Shown here piece after piece: positions 10,677 to 22,059 of a stretch of 64,000 bases of DNA; positions within the stretch are counted from its first letter, which is position 1, and the number at the start of each line of letters is the position of its first letter. The position numbers and the translations under genes were made by a program. Origin of the DNA: Diphasiastrum complanatum (taxonomy: Eukaryota > Streptophyta > Lycopodiopsida > Lycopodiales > Lycopodiaceae); NCBI GenBank assembly GCA_029204225.1, contig CM055099.1, forward strand, positions 42,214,597-42,278,596, written 5' to 3'. A model generated the notes under the pieces. That model was given only the letters and a program-made list of their open reading frames with translations, was not told the origin of the DNA and searched no databases.

Positions 10677-12056
10677 ATGTGAATAAGTGTATTGAAGGCA
10701 TTTTGAAGCTTGGCACTATCACTTCTTTGTTTGGATTTAGCTCTTCGAAGGCGACAGAGCTTCGGATAATCACTTTCTTTAAATTCTTACACAAGCCTTT
10801 GGCGCGGAAACGGCGGGCTCTCATGAATTAACTTAATGATTGCACTATGATTTTAAAATGACCCCCCATCATCATCAACGTTCAGAGGTTGGGTGCTGCA
10901 GCAAGCAGTATCAGTTTCGAGGTGATTTAAGGTATGAATAAATTTTCTGCTCAAAATCTTTAAGCAAGAAGCAATCTCACATATGTTATGAAACAAAATG
11001 CGTAGCTACGGAAGAACTTAAAGCAAGAAGTTTTCGCCCCACACTAAAAGAATGACTGAAAATGAAAATTCACAACACACCAGAAGCCTATATGAAATCA
11101 TAGATGAGCTAGATCAAAAGCATCACAAAGAGAACCATTGATCTTATCTGTTTTTTGGAGCATTTATCAAACAAATACTCTCGTTTCTATGACTTAGCTA
11201 GTACTTAAAGTCAGAAATTATCCTAGTTGTGATTGGCTCTTGGATTTTGTTTATATCAAATTTGGCTTCTCATTACATATTGTGCTTTGTTTGAGGACTA
11301 AGACTCTCTCAGTTTCCTTGTATGTGATCTATTTGAATGCTTGTTTTGTTGTTGTTAATCATGTTGTCGCATTTAACAAAAGCATTCTCCACTCTTAGTT
11401 CAAGAAACTAAATCCATAAGATCCACATTCCAAAAACATAGGTGTTAGATCCACACACGACAAGAAGTGATTATTAAGATCCGTATGTAAGTAGTTTTAA
11501 TCCATTATTTACTTCCTTTGGAAAAATAAACCTCAATAGGAGAGAATCTAGAGCCAATGATGCCTAGATAAACCAAAAGAAACCAAAAACTAGGACCACT
11601 GATATTTAGAAAAACACAGGACGAAAAGAAGTAAAAAGAAAAAAAGAAAAGCCAAAAGATACATTCCATTCACAATCTGAGCACCATTCCATGTTTATAT
11701 CATGTGCTAAGGCTGGTGACAACTATAGTCGCCTAGATCTTCACTTTTAGATAATTTTACCCTCTGCTCATTCAAATCGTAGCTTGTACTACAAGCGATA
11801 CTCACCCAATCGTAGATCCAAAAAGCCCACTCTTAGCCTCTAAACCCACATCAATAGTGAGGCATAGAAAATGAACTGCATTTTCCTAGCGCTCTTGGCA
11901 GGGAGATTGTTATGTCCATGGCCAGTATGTAGGATTCAGTATACTCCTAGTCTTGGATACACGATACTCCAGTAAATCAAGCTGTTAGTTATGCCAAGTC
12001 ATACTGGATGTGACCAGAAAGTAACTAATATCCTTGTGAGGACCAGAACACACTAG

Positions 12057-13540
12057 ATGGAGTTTCGACAAGGTACGGATCTTCAACCGTTAATTTACTT
12101 GGTAAATAAGACGTGTAATACTGGACGTATTGCAAGATGGTTATTATTATTGACTGAATTTGACTTTCGAATTGTGCTCAGAAAGGGGAAGCAACATTAT
12201 CTAGTGGATCACAATTCACGAATTGAATCCGCACCAGTTAATACTAAAGTGGATGATGAATTGCCAGATGCTGCGTTGTTCTATGTTGAAGCAGTACTTG
12301 AGTGGGCGGCAGATATTGTTGAGTACATGATGCTAGGACAACTGAATGACTCTTTGACAAAAGTACAGAAAAGACAATTGATTCATAAGGCTCAACCTTA
12401 TCAATTAATTGCAGGACAATTTTATCGTCGTGGATCAGATAATATTTTACGAAGATGTGTTTTACCGCATGAAATACCAGATCTAATCATGTTTTCACAT
12501 GATGGCATGGGTGGAGGACACTTCTCTACAGATATTACTGTTCGCAAACTTTTGCAATCCGGTTGTTGGTGGCCTACGCTTAATAAGGACACAAAAAATT
12601 TTATTCAGACATGTGATGTCTACCAGCGAGCACGACGGCCTACTCGATAGAATTATGAACCCTTAACATCCGGTTTAATCGCAAGCATCGTTTGAAAAAT
12701 GGGGACTGGATTATGTTGGTCCTATTCATCCCACTGCTCAAGGATCTCAGCCTGATACATTATCATCGCAACTGATTATATGACCAAGTGGGTTGAAGCC
12801 AAAGCTGTCAAAGTAGCTGATGCAAAATCTACAGCTAAGTTTCTATATGAAAATATTATAGTCAGATTTGGATGTCCGATCGAAATTGTCAGTGATCGGG
12901 GTTTGTTAATCAAACAATAAAGTGTTTACTAGAAGATTTTCTTGTTATACACAGATTTAGTACTCCCTATTGTCCCAGAGGGAATGGCCAAGCTGAATCT
13001 TCCAATAAGATTCTCTGCACCATTATGACAAAGATAGTTGAAGCGAGTCGGTCTGATTGGGAACATAAACTGTATGCAACATTATGGGCATTCAGAACAG
13101 CTTACAAAAATAGTACAAATCAAACACCTTTTCAACTGGTTTATGGTCAAGATGTTGTTATGCCAATTGAATTTTTAATCTCATCTTTACGCATAGCAGC
13201 AACAGAACGATTATATGATGAGCAGTCTTTACAACTTCGCCACGATGCCATTCATGCCTTAGCAGTAGAGAAAGCCCATCGCAAGGCATGGCACGATCGA
13301 CGATTGCATAAGAAAGATCTGGAAGCAGAAGATCTTGCATTGATGTACAAAACCAAGCTGATCAAGGGTAAGTTGAAGTTTACTGGGGAAGGTCCATATA
13401 AAGTGAAGGAAATCCTGAACTATGACGCAGTAATTCTTGAGCACTTGGGATGGAAAACGATTTGATACTCCGATAAATGACAGTCGATTACTTAAGTTTC
13501 GGCAGCCTGCTCCGCCAGTTCAGCAAGCTTGATCTCAATA
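12057..13540 (+). pseudogene. Ty3/gypsy pol 3' part: RNase H end and integrase, frameshifted
   Basis: The frame at 12057-12650 opens with the end of an RNase H/connection region (TGRIARWLLLLTEFDF, then HYLVDHNSRI, a decayed ADxLSR motif). It continues into the integrase zinc domain (GGHFSTDITVRKLLQSGCWW, CDVY). 12651-13024 carries the integrase core with the DDE residues still visible across frameshifts: WGLDYVGPIH, IEIVSDRG and GNGQAESSNK. 13025-13465 is the integrase C-terminal part (WAFRTAYKNSTNQTPFQLVY, GPYKVKEI). GNGQAE and TKWVEA are typical of the non-chromodomain Tat/Athila branch. No reverse transcriptase lies upstream, so the element is truncated at about 12.05 kb. Confidence 0.85.
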
Positions 13541-14357
13541 TATTTTTTTCATTTTATTTGTTTTTGATTTTTTGTTTTCAGTATTTAATTTGCTGACTTT
13601 TTTTTGGAAAAAGACAGTTAAAAAAAAATAAATAAATAAAAATAAGAAAAGATTGATGAGCAAAAGTCAAGAAGTCATCAGCATAAGGAAACAGAAGCAC
13701 AGTACTTTTATGGAAAATGACCTAGAAAACCACTGTTTTGGGCCGATTTGGCTAATACAGTATCAGAAACCTTCGCTGAGCTCTCAGACCGTACATCCAC
13801 TCTTGATTTATCTAAATTGAGGTGGGCGAAGGTTTCTGACAACAGAAAATTCAATTTTTGAGTCAGGCGAATGTTCAGCGATATGCCATTTTGGGAACCT
13901 TCGTCGAGCATCATAACGTCATTATGAACCTTCGTCGACCTACTAGATGATCTTAAAATGTCAAAATTAGGTTGTCCATAGGTTCAGATTGTGGAAAAAA
14001 ACATTTATGACAGTACCTAGGCGAAGGACCCTCTTGGGCAAAGGTTCATCCTTCGCCAGCCCTGGAAAACGTTTGCCTGATAGGTTCAGATCCCTAGAAA
14101 CCTTCGCCAAGATTTTTATAGCCTATTTTTACGGTACTGTACATGCCTGCAAATTTTTGTTCAGAACTGATCAACCCAACTACTATTTAGTGTAATGGAC
14201 CCACCAAATTCACCTATAAGTTGGCTGAATTCGATTCATTCCTCACTTGTGCTAGCGAAGCTCTTGTGAATTTTTCTTGCGACCAAAGCCTTCCAAATTT
14301 CCTGCATTGCCTTCTAATACATTCTCACGCGGTTATAATTCCTTTCTGATCATCATG
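13541..14357. other. Spacer after gypsy pol with clustered CCTTCG motifs
   Basis: Non-coding spacer between integrase and the accessory frame. Between 13765 and 14112 the motif ACCTTCG(C/T)C or its reverse complement GGCGAAGG occurs at least seven times (about 13768, 13828, 13897, 13927, 14020, 14050 and 14100), often extended to AACCTTCGTCGA. A T-rich and A-rich stretch (13540-13660) precedes it. Confidence 0.6.
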
Positions 14358-16951
14358 TCTTCTATCGATACTTCCCAGTCTCCGCGCTATACTATCCATC
14401 GTGATGTCCCATCTGCAACGGACATCATGATTCTTCCTAGCACAAGCATGATCACATAGTGGATGACCCTTGCGGAGTCTCTACTTATTGCAATGGGTAT
14501 TCATGAGAGAGCCTTTTCAGGACGCATCAAAATGGATTTCATCACTCTTGCCTTCAGTACGTGGAAAATCCAAGTTTTACATCACCTTCCAAGGAGCCAC
14601 ACACAATGTGCGTGTCACTGAGGCCGCACTTGCAGCTATAGGAATCTCATTCGGTATGCACACCTCACCCAATCACAAGCACGCCATCAAGCCATACATT
14701 GACCTCACCAACGATCTGCATTGGACTAATAATGGTTATCTTCTGGAATCCATCACTAAGCCTTCCATCCACGTCGCTGCCCAATTGTTGAATCATTTCC
14801 TGATGGTTGGCAACCTTAGGAAAGACCGCATCACATCTCAAATCCTTCACAGGATAGTGGAGTCCCACATCAAGTTGGCCAAAGCCCCTCTTGAACCATA
14901 TAACTGGTTCAAGACTGTTTCTGGTGAGCTCAAGCGAGCTATTAAGGCCAATACAAAGCAACAGTTCGTCGCTGGCTCTCTATTGTCCCTCTTAGCCGCT
15001 TCTCACTTAGAAAACGAAATCCATGGCTTCCACCTGGATTTTGTGCTTGCAGTTTACGAAGAAGCACCAGCCGAGTCATCTCACCAGGCCTCAAGTTCTC
15101 ATAGTCGTCGTCGTCCACGTAGCGAGATTGTAATTCCTGACTCGCCTTCCGCGCCACGACGTCGTACTAGGCATACCGCGTCAGCTGCGCTTCCTCCCCC
15201 TGCTATTGTTCGCACTGAACTTCTCATTCCCTTGCCTCTGATGCTTCCCTCGCCTCTACTCCCATATAAGGACAGTCAGTGACCATTGGGCCTACCATTC
15301 CCATCACAGCTGCCCAGGCCACCTCACCCCCGCACACCAAAGCAACCTCACCCAACACACAGTTCTTCATGGATATGTTCGATGATTCCGACCCCCTTGG
15401 GGCCACCGAAATCTTTGAAATGCCTTAGCGCCCAGCACCCTTTGAACCCGAATTCCCTGAAAGAGGATTCGGGCATATCTATGAAGCTATTGTTGGTGTT
15501 GAAGATGCCAGTCAACAACCACCCACACAAGGTAGCCCAGCCACACTTCGGGTCGACACAACTATCAAGTCACCAAAGCAGTTCGACGCCACGGTGCCTG
15601 AAGGGTTTGAAGACGAGGATATTTTTGAAGAAGAAGAGACTTTGGCACCTATTCCACGCCTACCACGGACAGTACCATCAGGGTCTCCTGCTGCTGCCAC
15701 CTCCACGACTGTCGATTCTGGTGATGCTCTCGGGTTAGTTTCAAGCCTTGGGCAAGTGATCCAGTCTATGTTGGATAAAAATAAGGAAATGGAACAGAGG
15801 ATCTCTATTTTAGGATCTGAAAACACTCCGATCAACCAAAAAATTGTCCAACTGGATCGAGAGGTGAAGATAGCCAAGCAACATGAAGAAAAGCTGAAAG
15901 CGAATAGACATTGTAACAACAAGCTGATCGCTTGGAAACCTACATCAGCTCTCTACAAAATGCCTTGAGAACCGCATAGGATCAGGTAGATAAGGCAGTG
16001 CAAAAAGCCAAGCAACAGGTGCAGCTGCTGAAGGGGCAATTACAAATAGTCGAACAAGATCGCACACGACTTCAAGGTGAATTGGATGCGACCACCCTTG
16101 AGCGTGATGCATCTCTGCAAACACAAATACCTGATCATCCGGTCACACCGACGGAGATTGCATATTTGTTCAAGAAAGTGGAAACATACAAAGTGGCCCT
16201 TCAGGGATTCCAAGGCCGCTTTGATAGGTTCAAAGGAGCAGTTTCAACCGAGTTGGAAAAGGCAAAAGAGACCATCAACGCCTATGAAAAAGCCGTCGCT
16301 CAAGTGTTGGAAGCCAGACCACAAATCCCCATCCCGGTCATGCCGCAATTCTCCCCTTCGCGCCAAGAAGCTGTACATATGGATACAGGAGTTGATTCGA
16401 GCATGGACCACGGGGGAGCTCCAGATCTACCAAATCAACCGCCAACTATACCGGCAGTACAAGCGATTCCATCCTCATCAAGGACAGGCCATTTATTCAG
16501 AAGGCCCATCAGCGTCGAGAACCAGATCCAGACCTTCTTAAAGCAGCATCCACATGAGTCCTCGCGTGGTGGATGGGTTCTCAAATTTAAGACCTCCGAG
16601 ATCGAGGCCGGCAAAGAATTGGACAAAATACCTGCACTGGGAGAGCAGCCGGCATGGAGAATCATGATTTTTAAGAAAACTCCGGAATCAATTAGGAGTT
16701 ACGTTGCCAGCCCTCGCCAGTTGCGGGTAGATCCTTATTACGTGCCAATGCTGCGAAGACAAAAATGGAAAGATTTGGGATTGGCTATGGATAAAATCAC
16801 CATCCATACGCCCAATTGGCCAATTATCCACAGCCTTACAGCTGGAATATTTCAGTGGATTTCCACCGGGCCTTACAGGCATATCAGAGAGAGTATGTCC
16901 ACTCTTCGGATCCAACATTGCGACAATCAACAATGTTTGCAAAAGATCTAA
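14358..16951 (+). pseudogene. Long accessory reading frame after gypsy integrase, broken; unknown function
   Basis: Same-strand frames follow one another from ATG 14358: a short leader, 14470-15282 (270 aa), 15594-15968 (124 aa) and 15998-16951 (317 aa). Stops and frameshifts near 14457, 14515, 15282 and 15966 interrupt them. The first block (WISSLLPSVRGKSKFYITF, FHLDFVLAVYEEAP, then Ser/Arg- and Pro-rich sequence) resembles the extra plant-transposon proteins that Tat/Athila elements carry, but I cannot name a domain with certainty. The second and third blocks are predicted coiled coil: heptad-like runs rich in Q, E, K and L (KAKQQVQLLKGQLQIVEQDR). The last 150 residues are globular-looking (Trp/Pro rich). 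Position between integrase and LTR makes it part of the retroelement, not a host gene. Confidence 0.6.
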
Positions 16952-16999
16952 CTCTGTTGGCGGAGATGGATTTGGCACCCTGTGTGTGTAAGTCCAACT

Positions 17000-17640
17000 C
17001 GATCATCACATAGTTATTTGATTGATTAGTTAAAAGTTAATAAAGGACTTTAGGCCTTTTTGCGGGACTTTTAATGTCGCGGGGCCTAAATGTCAAGTTA
17101 GTGAATAAAGTTGGGTTTCCTTCCAATTTTGATGGTTCTCACACTTTTTTAAATTTGAATAAAAAGAGAGGCAAGATTGGACCAATAGGATTCAGAGGCC
17201 AGGGTCCTCCTCTCTACTATAAAAAGGAACCAACTCGAGTTGCTCCTCATGTTCATTTCCTCATTTCAATAAAGCAGATTGGTTCTCTTTAGAAATGGAT
17301 TGATGAATGTCCTTGCTCTTCCTCTCTTTTCTTCCATTTCTCATGCTTTCTTTGGATTTTGCTAATTGTTGGATCTGATCATTATTGGAATTGCTATTTC
17401 TTATGCTTTTTGTGAGAGACAAAGGGAGAGAGAGAAGAGTAAGTTTCTATCATTGTTGTGGATTTAGGGTTAATGGATGTAGTGTTAATGCTTAGTGTTA
17501 ATGGATGTTAGTGTTAGATCCTCTATTCATGTTGAAATCTGAGCTATACTATCGCTCTCATGGGAACGAACCTCCGCGTGACAACTAACTCCGTCTCTTT
17601 GATGCTAGATTGACTAGATCTTGGATTCAGGTTAGGCAAG
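17000..17640 (+). repeat. Probable 3' LTR of the gypsy element
   Basis: The segment has LTR promoter architecture: CTATAAAAAGG at 17218-17228 and an AATAAAG poly(A) signal at about 17267, some 40 bases later. It follows the accessory frame and ends where the opposite-strand copia begins. Exact ends (TG...CA) and a polypurine tract could not be fixed, and no matching 5' LTR exists in the window. Confidence 0.5.
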
Positions 17641-17655
17641 GAAAGAAACCCACTA

Positions 17656-18008
17656 CTCCTTAAACTCGATAGAGATATATTCTCCACTGTTGTCTGACCT
17701 TAGAGCCTTGATCGTCCTTCCAGTCTCCTTTTCTGCATGCGCCTTGAAGATTCTGGCAGTTGAAGGCTTCTGATTTCTTTATTAAATACACCATAGTCCT
17801 TCTGGAAAATTCATCAATAAAAGTTATAAAATACTTGGCATCCTTTAGCGAAGGATTTTTCATCGGGCCACAAATGTCTAAATGTACAATGTCTAACAAT
17901 GCTCTAGCAATATGTTGATGGCTTGATCTAAATGGTTTCCCAGTCTGTTTACCACCTAGACAGTCTTGACAGACAGCTAACTTGACTTTATCGCGAGGAT
18001 AGTCGAGA
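17656..18008 (-). pseudogene. Copia integrase N-terminal and core fragment
   Basis: Minus-strand frames read CQDCLGGKQTGKPF (zinc-binding region), then IVHLDICGPMKNPSLKDAKY and FITFIDEFSRRTMVYLIKK, the first part of the copia integrase core with its first catalytic Asp. SDNSGEYIS with the second Asp follows at about 17670. A frameshift near 17760 separates the parts, and the third catalytic residue is absent because the element ends. Confidence 0.85.
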
Positions 18009-18674
18009 TCATAGATTGTCTAGACATTGTACAGCAGCATGATTCAAGTGACCAAGTCTATAATGCCAAAGTAAACTTTTATTTGCTTGAATAGAAGTAC
18101 TGAGCGCCTGACTAGAGGCAGAAAAGCAATGACTTAATCTATACAAGTATCCATGCCTCTTTCCGAGTGCTAGGATCTTGCCTGTCCTATCAACTACTTT
18201 GCACTGATCACATTCGAATTCTATTCTATGTCCTAGATCTGTGATTTTGCTTACAAAGAGCAGACTTGTAGATAAATTTGATACATACAGGACTTTAGAG
18301 AGTAGCTTAGATTGATCATTTGCAAAGCTTAATCTTACAGTGCCTTCACCTTTAATAGCTTGTGTGCTATTGTCGCCAAGGTGAACATATTTTTGGGTAT
18401 TGTAAGGTGTATATGACTCGAAACAGTCAATGAGAATGGTCATGTGCTGAGTGGCACCGAAATCCAGGAACCAAGAATTGTCGCTAGATGCTCCTTGATG
18501 GCTGGTAATGAAGGCATCATGATCCGCTTCTTGAATAGGCTGTGGAGCTTCTACAGCTGCATTTGCCACTTGATTCGATTGTCCCTTGTCGTTGTTCCTT
18601 GCTTGTAGTATCCGGCAGTCTTGAATTTCGTGGTTGTTTCGCTTACAGTATCTATAGAACAGCTTCTTCTTCAT
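18009..18674 (-). pseudogene. Copia gag knuckle, protease and pre-integrase region
   Basis: A 221-codon frame. Residues 8-20 are a gag zinc knuckle that has lost its first Cys (YCKRNNHEIQDC). Residues 68-79 (WFLDFGATQHMT) are the retropepsin active site with Phe in place of the Ser/Thr of D-S/T-G. KVLYVSNLSTSLLFVSKI follows, as in copia. The C-terminus has the GAG-pre-integrase motif LLWHYRLGHLNHAAVQ. The changed protease residue argues that this copy is not catalytically competent. Confidence 0.85.
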
Positions 18675-19368
18675 CTGTGGATTGACTGTTCTTTATGTTG
18701 TGCTAGTTTCTGGTCTGGCTTTGATTGCCTTGGGCTTTTCTTCTTCTTCTGGTTAGTTGTGCTCTTGTTGGTGTATAAGGCGTGAGAATCGATTGAGAAA
18801 CTTGAGGCTTTGTTCCTCCACGTATCTTCCTGCAACAACATTGTAATAACTCTCAAAAGAGTTAGTTCTGGATGTGTTGTGATGATCATCACCCAACTGT
18901 CATATGAGCTTGGCAAGCTTGTAAGCAGTTGCATTATTGTGTCTTGATCGTCTTTGACAGATCCGACAGCGGCCATTAGCCTTAGTAGGTTCTTGAATTG
19001 ATTGATGTGATTTTGCAAGGAATCACCATTCGCCATCTTGAGGGAGTAAGATGTAGCTTGGAAGCTATATCTCGCACTTCGTATAGTGTGCTCAAGATGT
19101 CCCAGACTTCTTTCGATGTTTGAGCCTCAGATACATGGCCGATCTAAGTATCTGTAATGTTCAGAATGATCAGCGCGAAAGCCTTTTCATCCTTCAGCTT
19201 CCATCTGGAGATTGTTGCGTCATCTGCTTCGGGTTTCCCTTCTGCACCTGTAACAACGTCATACAACTCTTTAGCCATTAGTACAGTTTTCATCTTAAAT
19301 TTCCACATATGGTAATTGGCTCCATCAAGCTTGTCCATGATGGGACTAGCTTTTCCTTGAGAATCCAT
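18671..19368 (-). pseudogene. Copia gag (UBN2 family), frameshifted
   Basis: 19368-19144 begins at ATG with MDSQGKASPIMDKLDGANYH and WKFKMKTVLMAKELYDVV, the N-terminal gag domain of copia elements. After a stop and frameshift, 19036-18671 continues with HINQFKNLLRLMAAVGSVKD and LLTSLPSSYDSWV, the UBN2 core, and ends in a Lys/Gln-rich basic tail. Gag forms the particle and binds the RNA in active elements; here it is broken. Confidence 0.85.
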
Positions 19369-19509
19369 CTAGAAGATTAGTCTAGGTGATAGGAAAACTA
19401 TCAATGACTTAAGTATGAAAATCTAGTATAGAATTACAGGACAAGAAGACAATTACTCTATCGACTAGTAGATCTTGTACTGTGGAAGCTTATCAGACTA
19501 CAAAAAATA

Positions 19510-19521
19510 GCTCTGATACCA
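19510..19521 (-). promoter_or_regulatory. Primer-binding site of the 17.65-19.7 kb copia element
   Basis: On the minus strand TGGTATCAGAGC follows an LTR end reading CCAACA. This is the usual initiator-tRNA-Met complementary site of plant copia elements and fixes the LTR boundary at 19522. Confidence 0.9.
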
Positions 19522-19716
19522 TGTTGGAAGAAGGAGGGTGTGTGAGGATGAGAGACGAAAATAGCTCAAAAGAAAAACGAACACAAAAAAGAAAAGAACT
19601 CAAAACTCGAACGAGGAACGAACTCGAACGGAATGTGTTCGTGCGCAACGGAATGAGCTATATTACTTCTTCCCTAAGCATGACTACGTCTATTAGAAAA
19701 TGAACAGAACCTGTCC

Positions 19717-19863
19717 CAGTTTTTTGAGGATACTTGTCTTTTGGCAATGCATGGTAAGCGTGTCACCATCATGCCAAAAGATTTGTCATTCTTAGAAGAC
19801 TTCGGGACCATTTTTCTGGTCTGCATGTTGATAACGCTAGCACCTCCAGAGACCTGCCTTTAG
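19717..19863 (+). pseudogene. Histone H3-like C-terminal fragment
   Basis: In one open frame from 19717 the translation reads QFFEDTCLLAMHGKRVTIMP then KD. It matches the end of the histone fold of H3 (FEDT-L-A-H-KRVTIMPKD), with substitutions not seen in canonical H3. Homology stops after KD at about 19785 and the frame ends at the stop 19861-19863. Upstream sequence is the copia LTR, so the rest of the histone fold is missing. It could be an H3-variant exon, a gene fragment captured by a transposon, or the remnant start of the Ulp1-like gene that follows on the same strand. Confidence 0.6.
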
Positions 19864-21362
19864 AGAGAACCAACTTGCCGACTACCTCCAGGAGGAAAAG
19901 GAAGCAGTCTGTCCCCAAGAAAGCTAGATCTGGAAGGATAGCTACTTCCCTTCCTCCTAGAGTTATCCCTGCCAATAGATCCCAAATCGTCTTGAGAGCT
20001 CTGAGTCAGATGCTGAAGGATCTGATTCAGATCGAGAATCATCACCCCTTCCTCCTCCTGTTATTCGTCCAGCTCCTCAGTAGGTTTCTTCACCAAAAGT
20101 GTTGATTATCCAAGAGGAGCTCAACAAAATAACAAAGAAATCTATAGAAATTGTATCTACTTCTCTTTCTGCTCCTGTACATAATCTTTTTTTCAAAATT
20201 CCATACGATCCTGCCCAAGTTTATTTTGATTCTGACCATTATAACCGTTACAAGGCCTACCTAATTAATAAAATCGATCTTCTCGGCAATTATTTTGATT
20301 TTTTTCTTCCAGATTCACGTAAAAGCTTTAGGTTAGGTCCCAAATTTTGTGTCGAGCTAAAAGATAAAACAATAGAAATTTCAAATGTAATAGTAGAAGC
20401 CGGAGGATTTTTTTTTGCAGCATATTATTAGTCCTGATTCCCATGGTATAGTTTATGTTGTTAGTCCATTTTCATGGGAGCAATAAAGGCAAAAGAAGTC
20501 AATTTTGAGAAGGCTGTGTATTTTATCAAATGCAATCCAGTGGCGAAAATTTATTTGATTCCATATAAAAATAAGTAAGGATTTCTCTTTTGTTTTTGTT
20601 GCTTTAATCTGGATTGTTGCATGCGGCATTGCTTTAATAAGCAAAGATTGCTTTAATAAGTATGGATTTATCGATATTTGTATTTCGGTTGTTGCAGTCG
20701 GCATTGGAGCCTGAACATTATTTCTGTAAAGATATAAATAAGGAGGGAGTATCAAATTTTTTGTGTAAAATTAAACTCAGTTGCAAAAACACATAGACAA
20801 TTTGATTTTCTACTTCATAATGTCGTTCAGGAAATATCGACAACGGCAATTTCAATTGGATAACCATTAGATCTCTCAAGATATATTCAATTTATCTTTG
20901 ATATACATGTATTCTTTCTTTAGTTTAAATCTATCATCAAAGCATAAATAAATTTTTTGTCATAATATTACTATTTTTTGTTCAATATATGCAATGTGTA
21001 CAACAAAAGGATGCTTTTAGTTGTGCATGGTTCGTCCTGTACAATACAAAGCTATTTTTTGAGTGGTATAATTTACAAGTGGATGTAGATATTGAAAAGG
21101 TAATATTCTGTTTATTTGTAGTTCTTTTCATTCTGATTCATATTTTTTTACTATCATTGTTTTGTGATGATAGTTCACTCTTGAGCCGTATACTCCTGAC
21201 GATGTATATAGATTTCGGCAAGAGTTGATCAGAACCTATGCACAGAATGGTGTAAGCATTGCACCTGAGATCGAGGGACCTCAAAAGCAAGCTGCTCCTG
21301 CCTTAACAGCCTTTCAGGTTGCTCAGGATGCAAATCTTATTATATATGATAAAAAGGAATAG
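19864..21362 (+). pseudogene. Ulp1/SENP-type cysteine protease gene, degraded, probably transposon-derived
   Basis: Same-strand segments fit one decayed multi-exon gene. 19875-20060 is a basic stretch (RRKRKQSVPKKAR) followed in another frame by an acidic one (SSESDAEGSDSDRESS). 20099-20410 is a 100-codon unrecognised region (YDPAQVYFDSDHYNRYKAYL). 20421-20574 contains ISPDSHGIVYVVS and, after a frameshift, KCNPVAKIYLIPYKNK, like the segment before the catalytic His of Ulp1 proteases, then a GTAAGG donor. 20989-21099 has QQKDAFSCAWFVLYNTKLFF, matching the catalytic-Cys region (normally DCG-F). It is joined in phase across a GT-AG intron (21100-21173) to 21174-21362 (TLEPYTPDDVYRFRQELIRT), which ends at TAG. 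Ulp1 proteases cleave SUMO conjugates; plant MULE and CACTA transposons often carry such genes. Confidence 0.6.
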
Positions 21363-22059
21363 AATTCCTTCCTAATACAAAGGAAGGCAATATTATAGTA
21401 GAGAGTCTTCTTGTCTTAAAAGGTATAGAGGCCCTTTCCCGAAATAGAGGAAGGCGAGATTATATAAGGAGTTGTTCCCTTATCAGTTCCTAATACTGAT
21501 AAAGAAAATATAGAAAAATTGACTGAATAGAGATCTATTTGGAATTAGAGATATAGCAAAAAAAAAATTACAATCATTTTACATGTAAACAACCCGTTTA
21601 TGGGTTTTTTTATTGATATTGATATAGATTCTTACAATCAAGTTGTGTCCATAGTGTAATATTGGAATGCAATTTTCTAAATTGATAAAAAGACATGATG
21701 ATTGGCATGTATTTGCTGATAGTGAATCTCAGTGTTCTTTCATAAGGTGGATTGTTTCGCCAATATCTCTGCATTTGATCTCGAACTCATGTCTTTTACG
21801 TACCTGCATAAAACTAATACAAAGTTGGTTACAATTAGTACAGAGATTGTATTAGAAAGTTTTGATTGAAACTATTCATAAAAGATTGAGTGTTTATAAT
21901 TACTTACGAGTTTACCATTGAAAATGAATCTGAAACTTGAAAGTACATCATCTTGTAGGAGCAATAGTTCTCGCCTGATGTAATTTAGACTCTAATCTTC
22001 TTCCACCTCAACACACGTCAAAACGGCATCATTGTATATAATTTCAATATTTTTTTATT
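21363..22059. other. Spacer without recognised gene
   Basis: AT-rich sequence between the Ulp1-like remnant and the next gypsy fragment. A partly repeated motif (AGGAAGGC.A.ATTATA) occurs at about 21382 and 21448. Nothing else was identified. Confidence 0.4.

Larger units (their letters stand above)
9091..12056. other. Intergenic stretch without recognised gene
   Basis: No conserved protein was recognised in any frame. It contains the two tandem duplications listed separately (10.33-10.68 kb). Base composition is moderately AT-rich. 11.0-11.9 kb is unique-looking; the boundary with the gypsy element lies shortly before 12,057. Confidence 0.4.
17655..19700 (-). mobile_element. Ty1/copia element, 5' half (LTR end, PBS, gag, protease, start of integrase)
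   Basis: On the minus strand the order is LTR end, primer-binding site (19521-19510), gag, protease, pre-integrase and integrase up to about 17655, where the frame stops after SDNSGEYIS and unrelated DNA follows. Reverse transcriptase, RNase H and the 3' LTR are missing. The 5' LTR extends from 19522 to about 19700. Its coding parts are listed separately. Confidence 0.85.

Noticed and set aside
15348-15922. Minus-strand frames opposite the gypsy accessory frame
   Set aside because: They are shadows of the plus-strand coding sequence.
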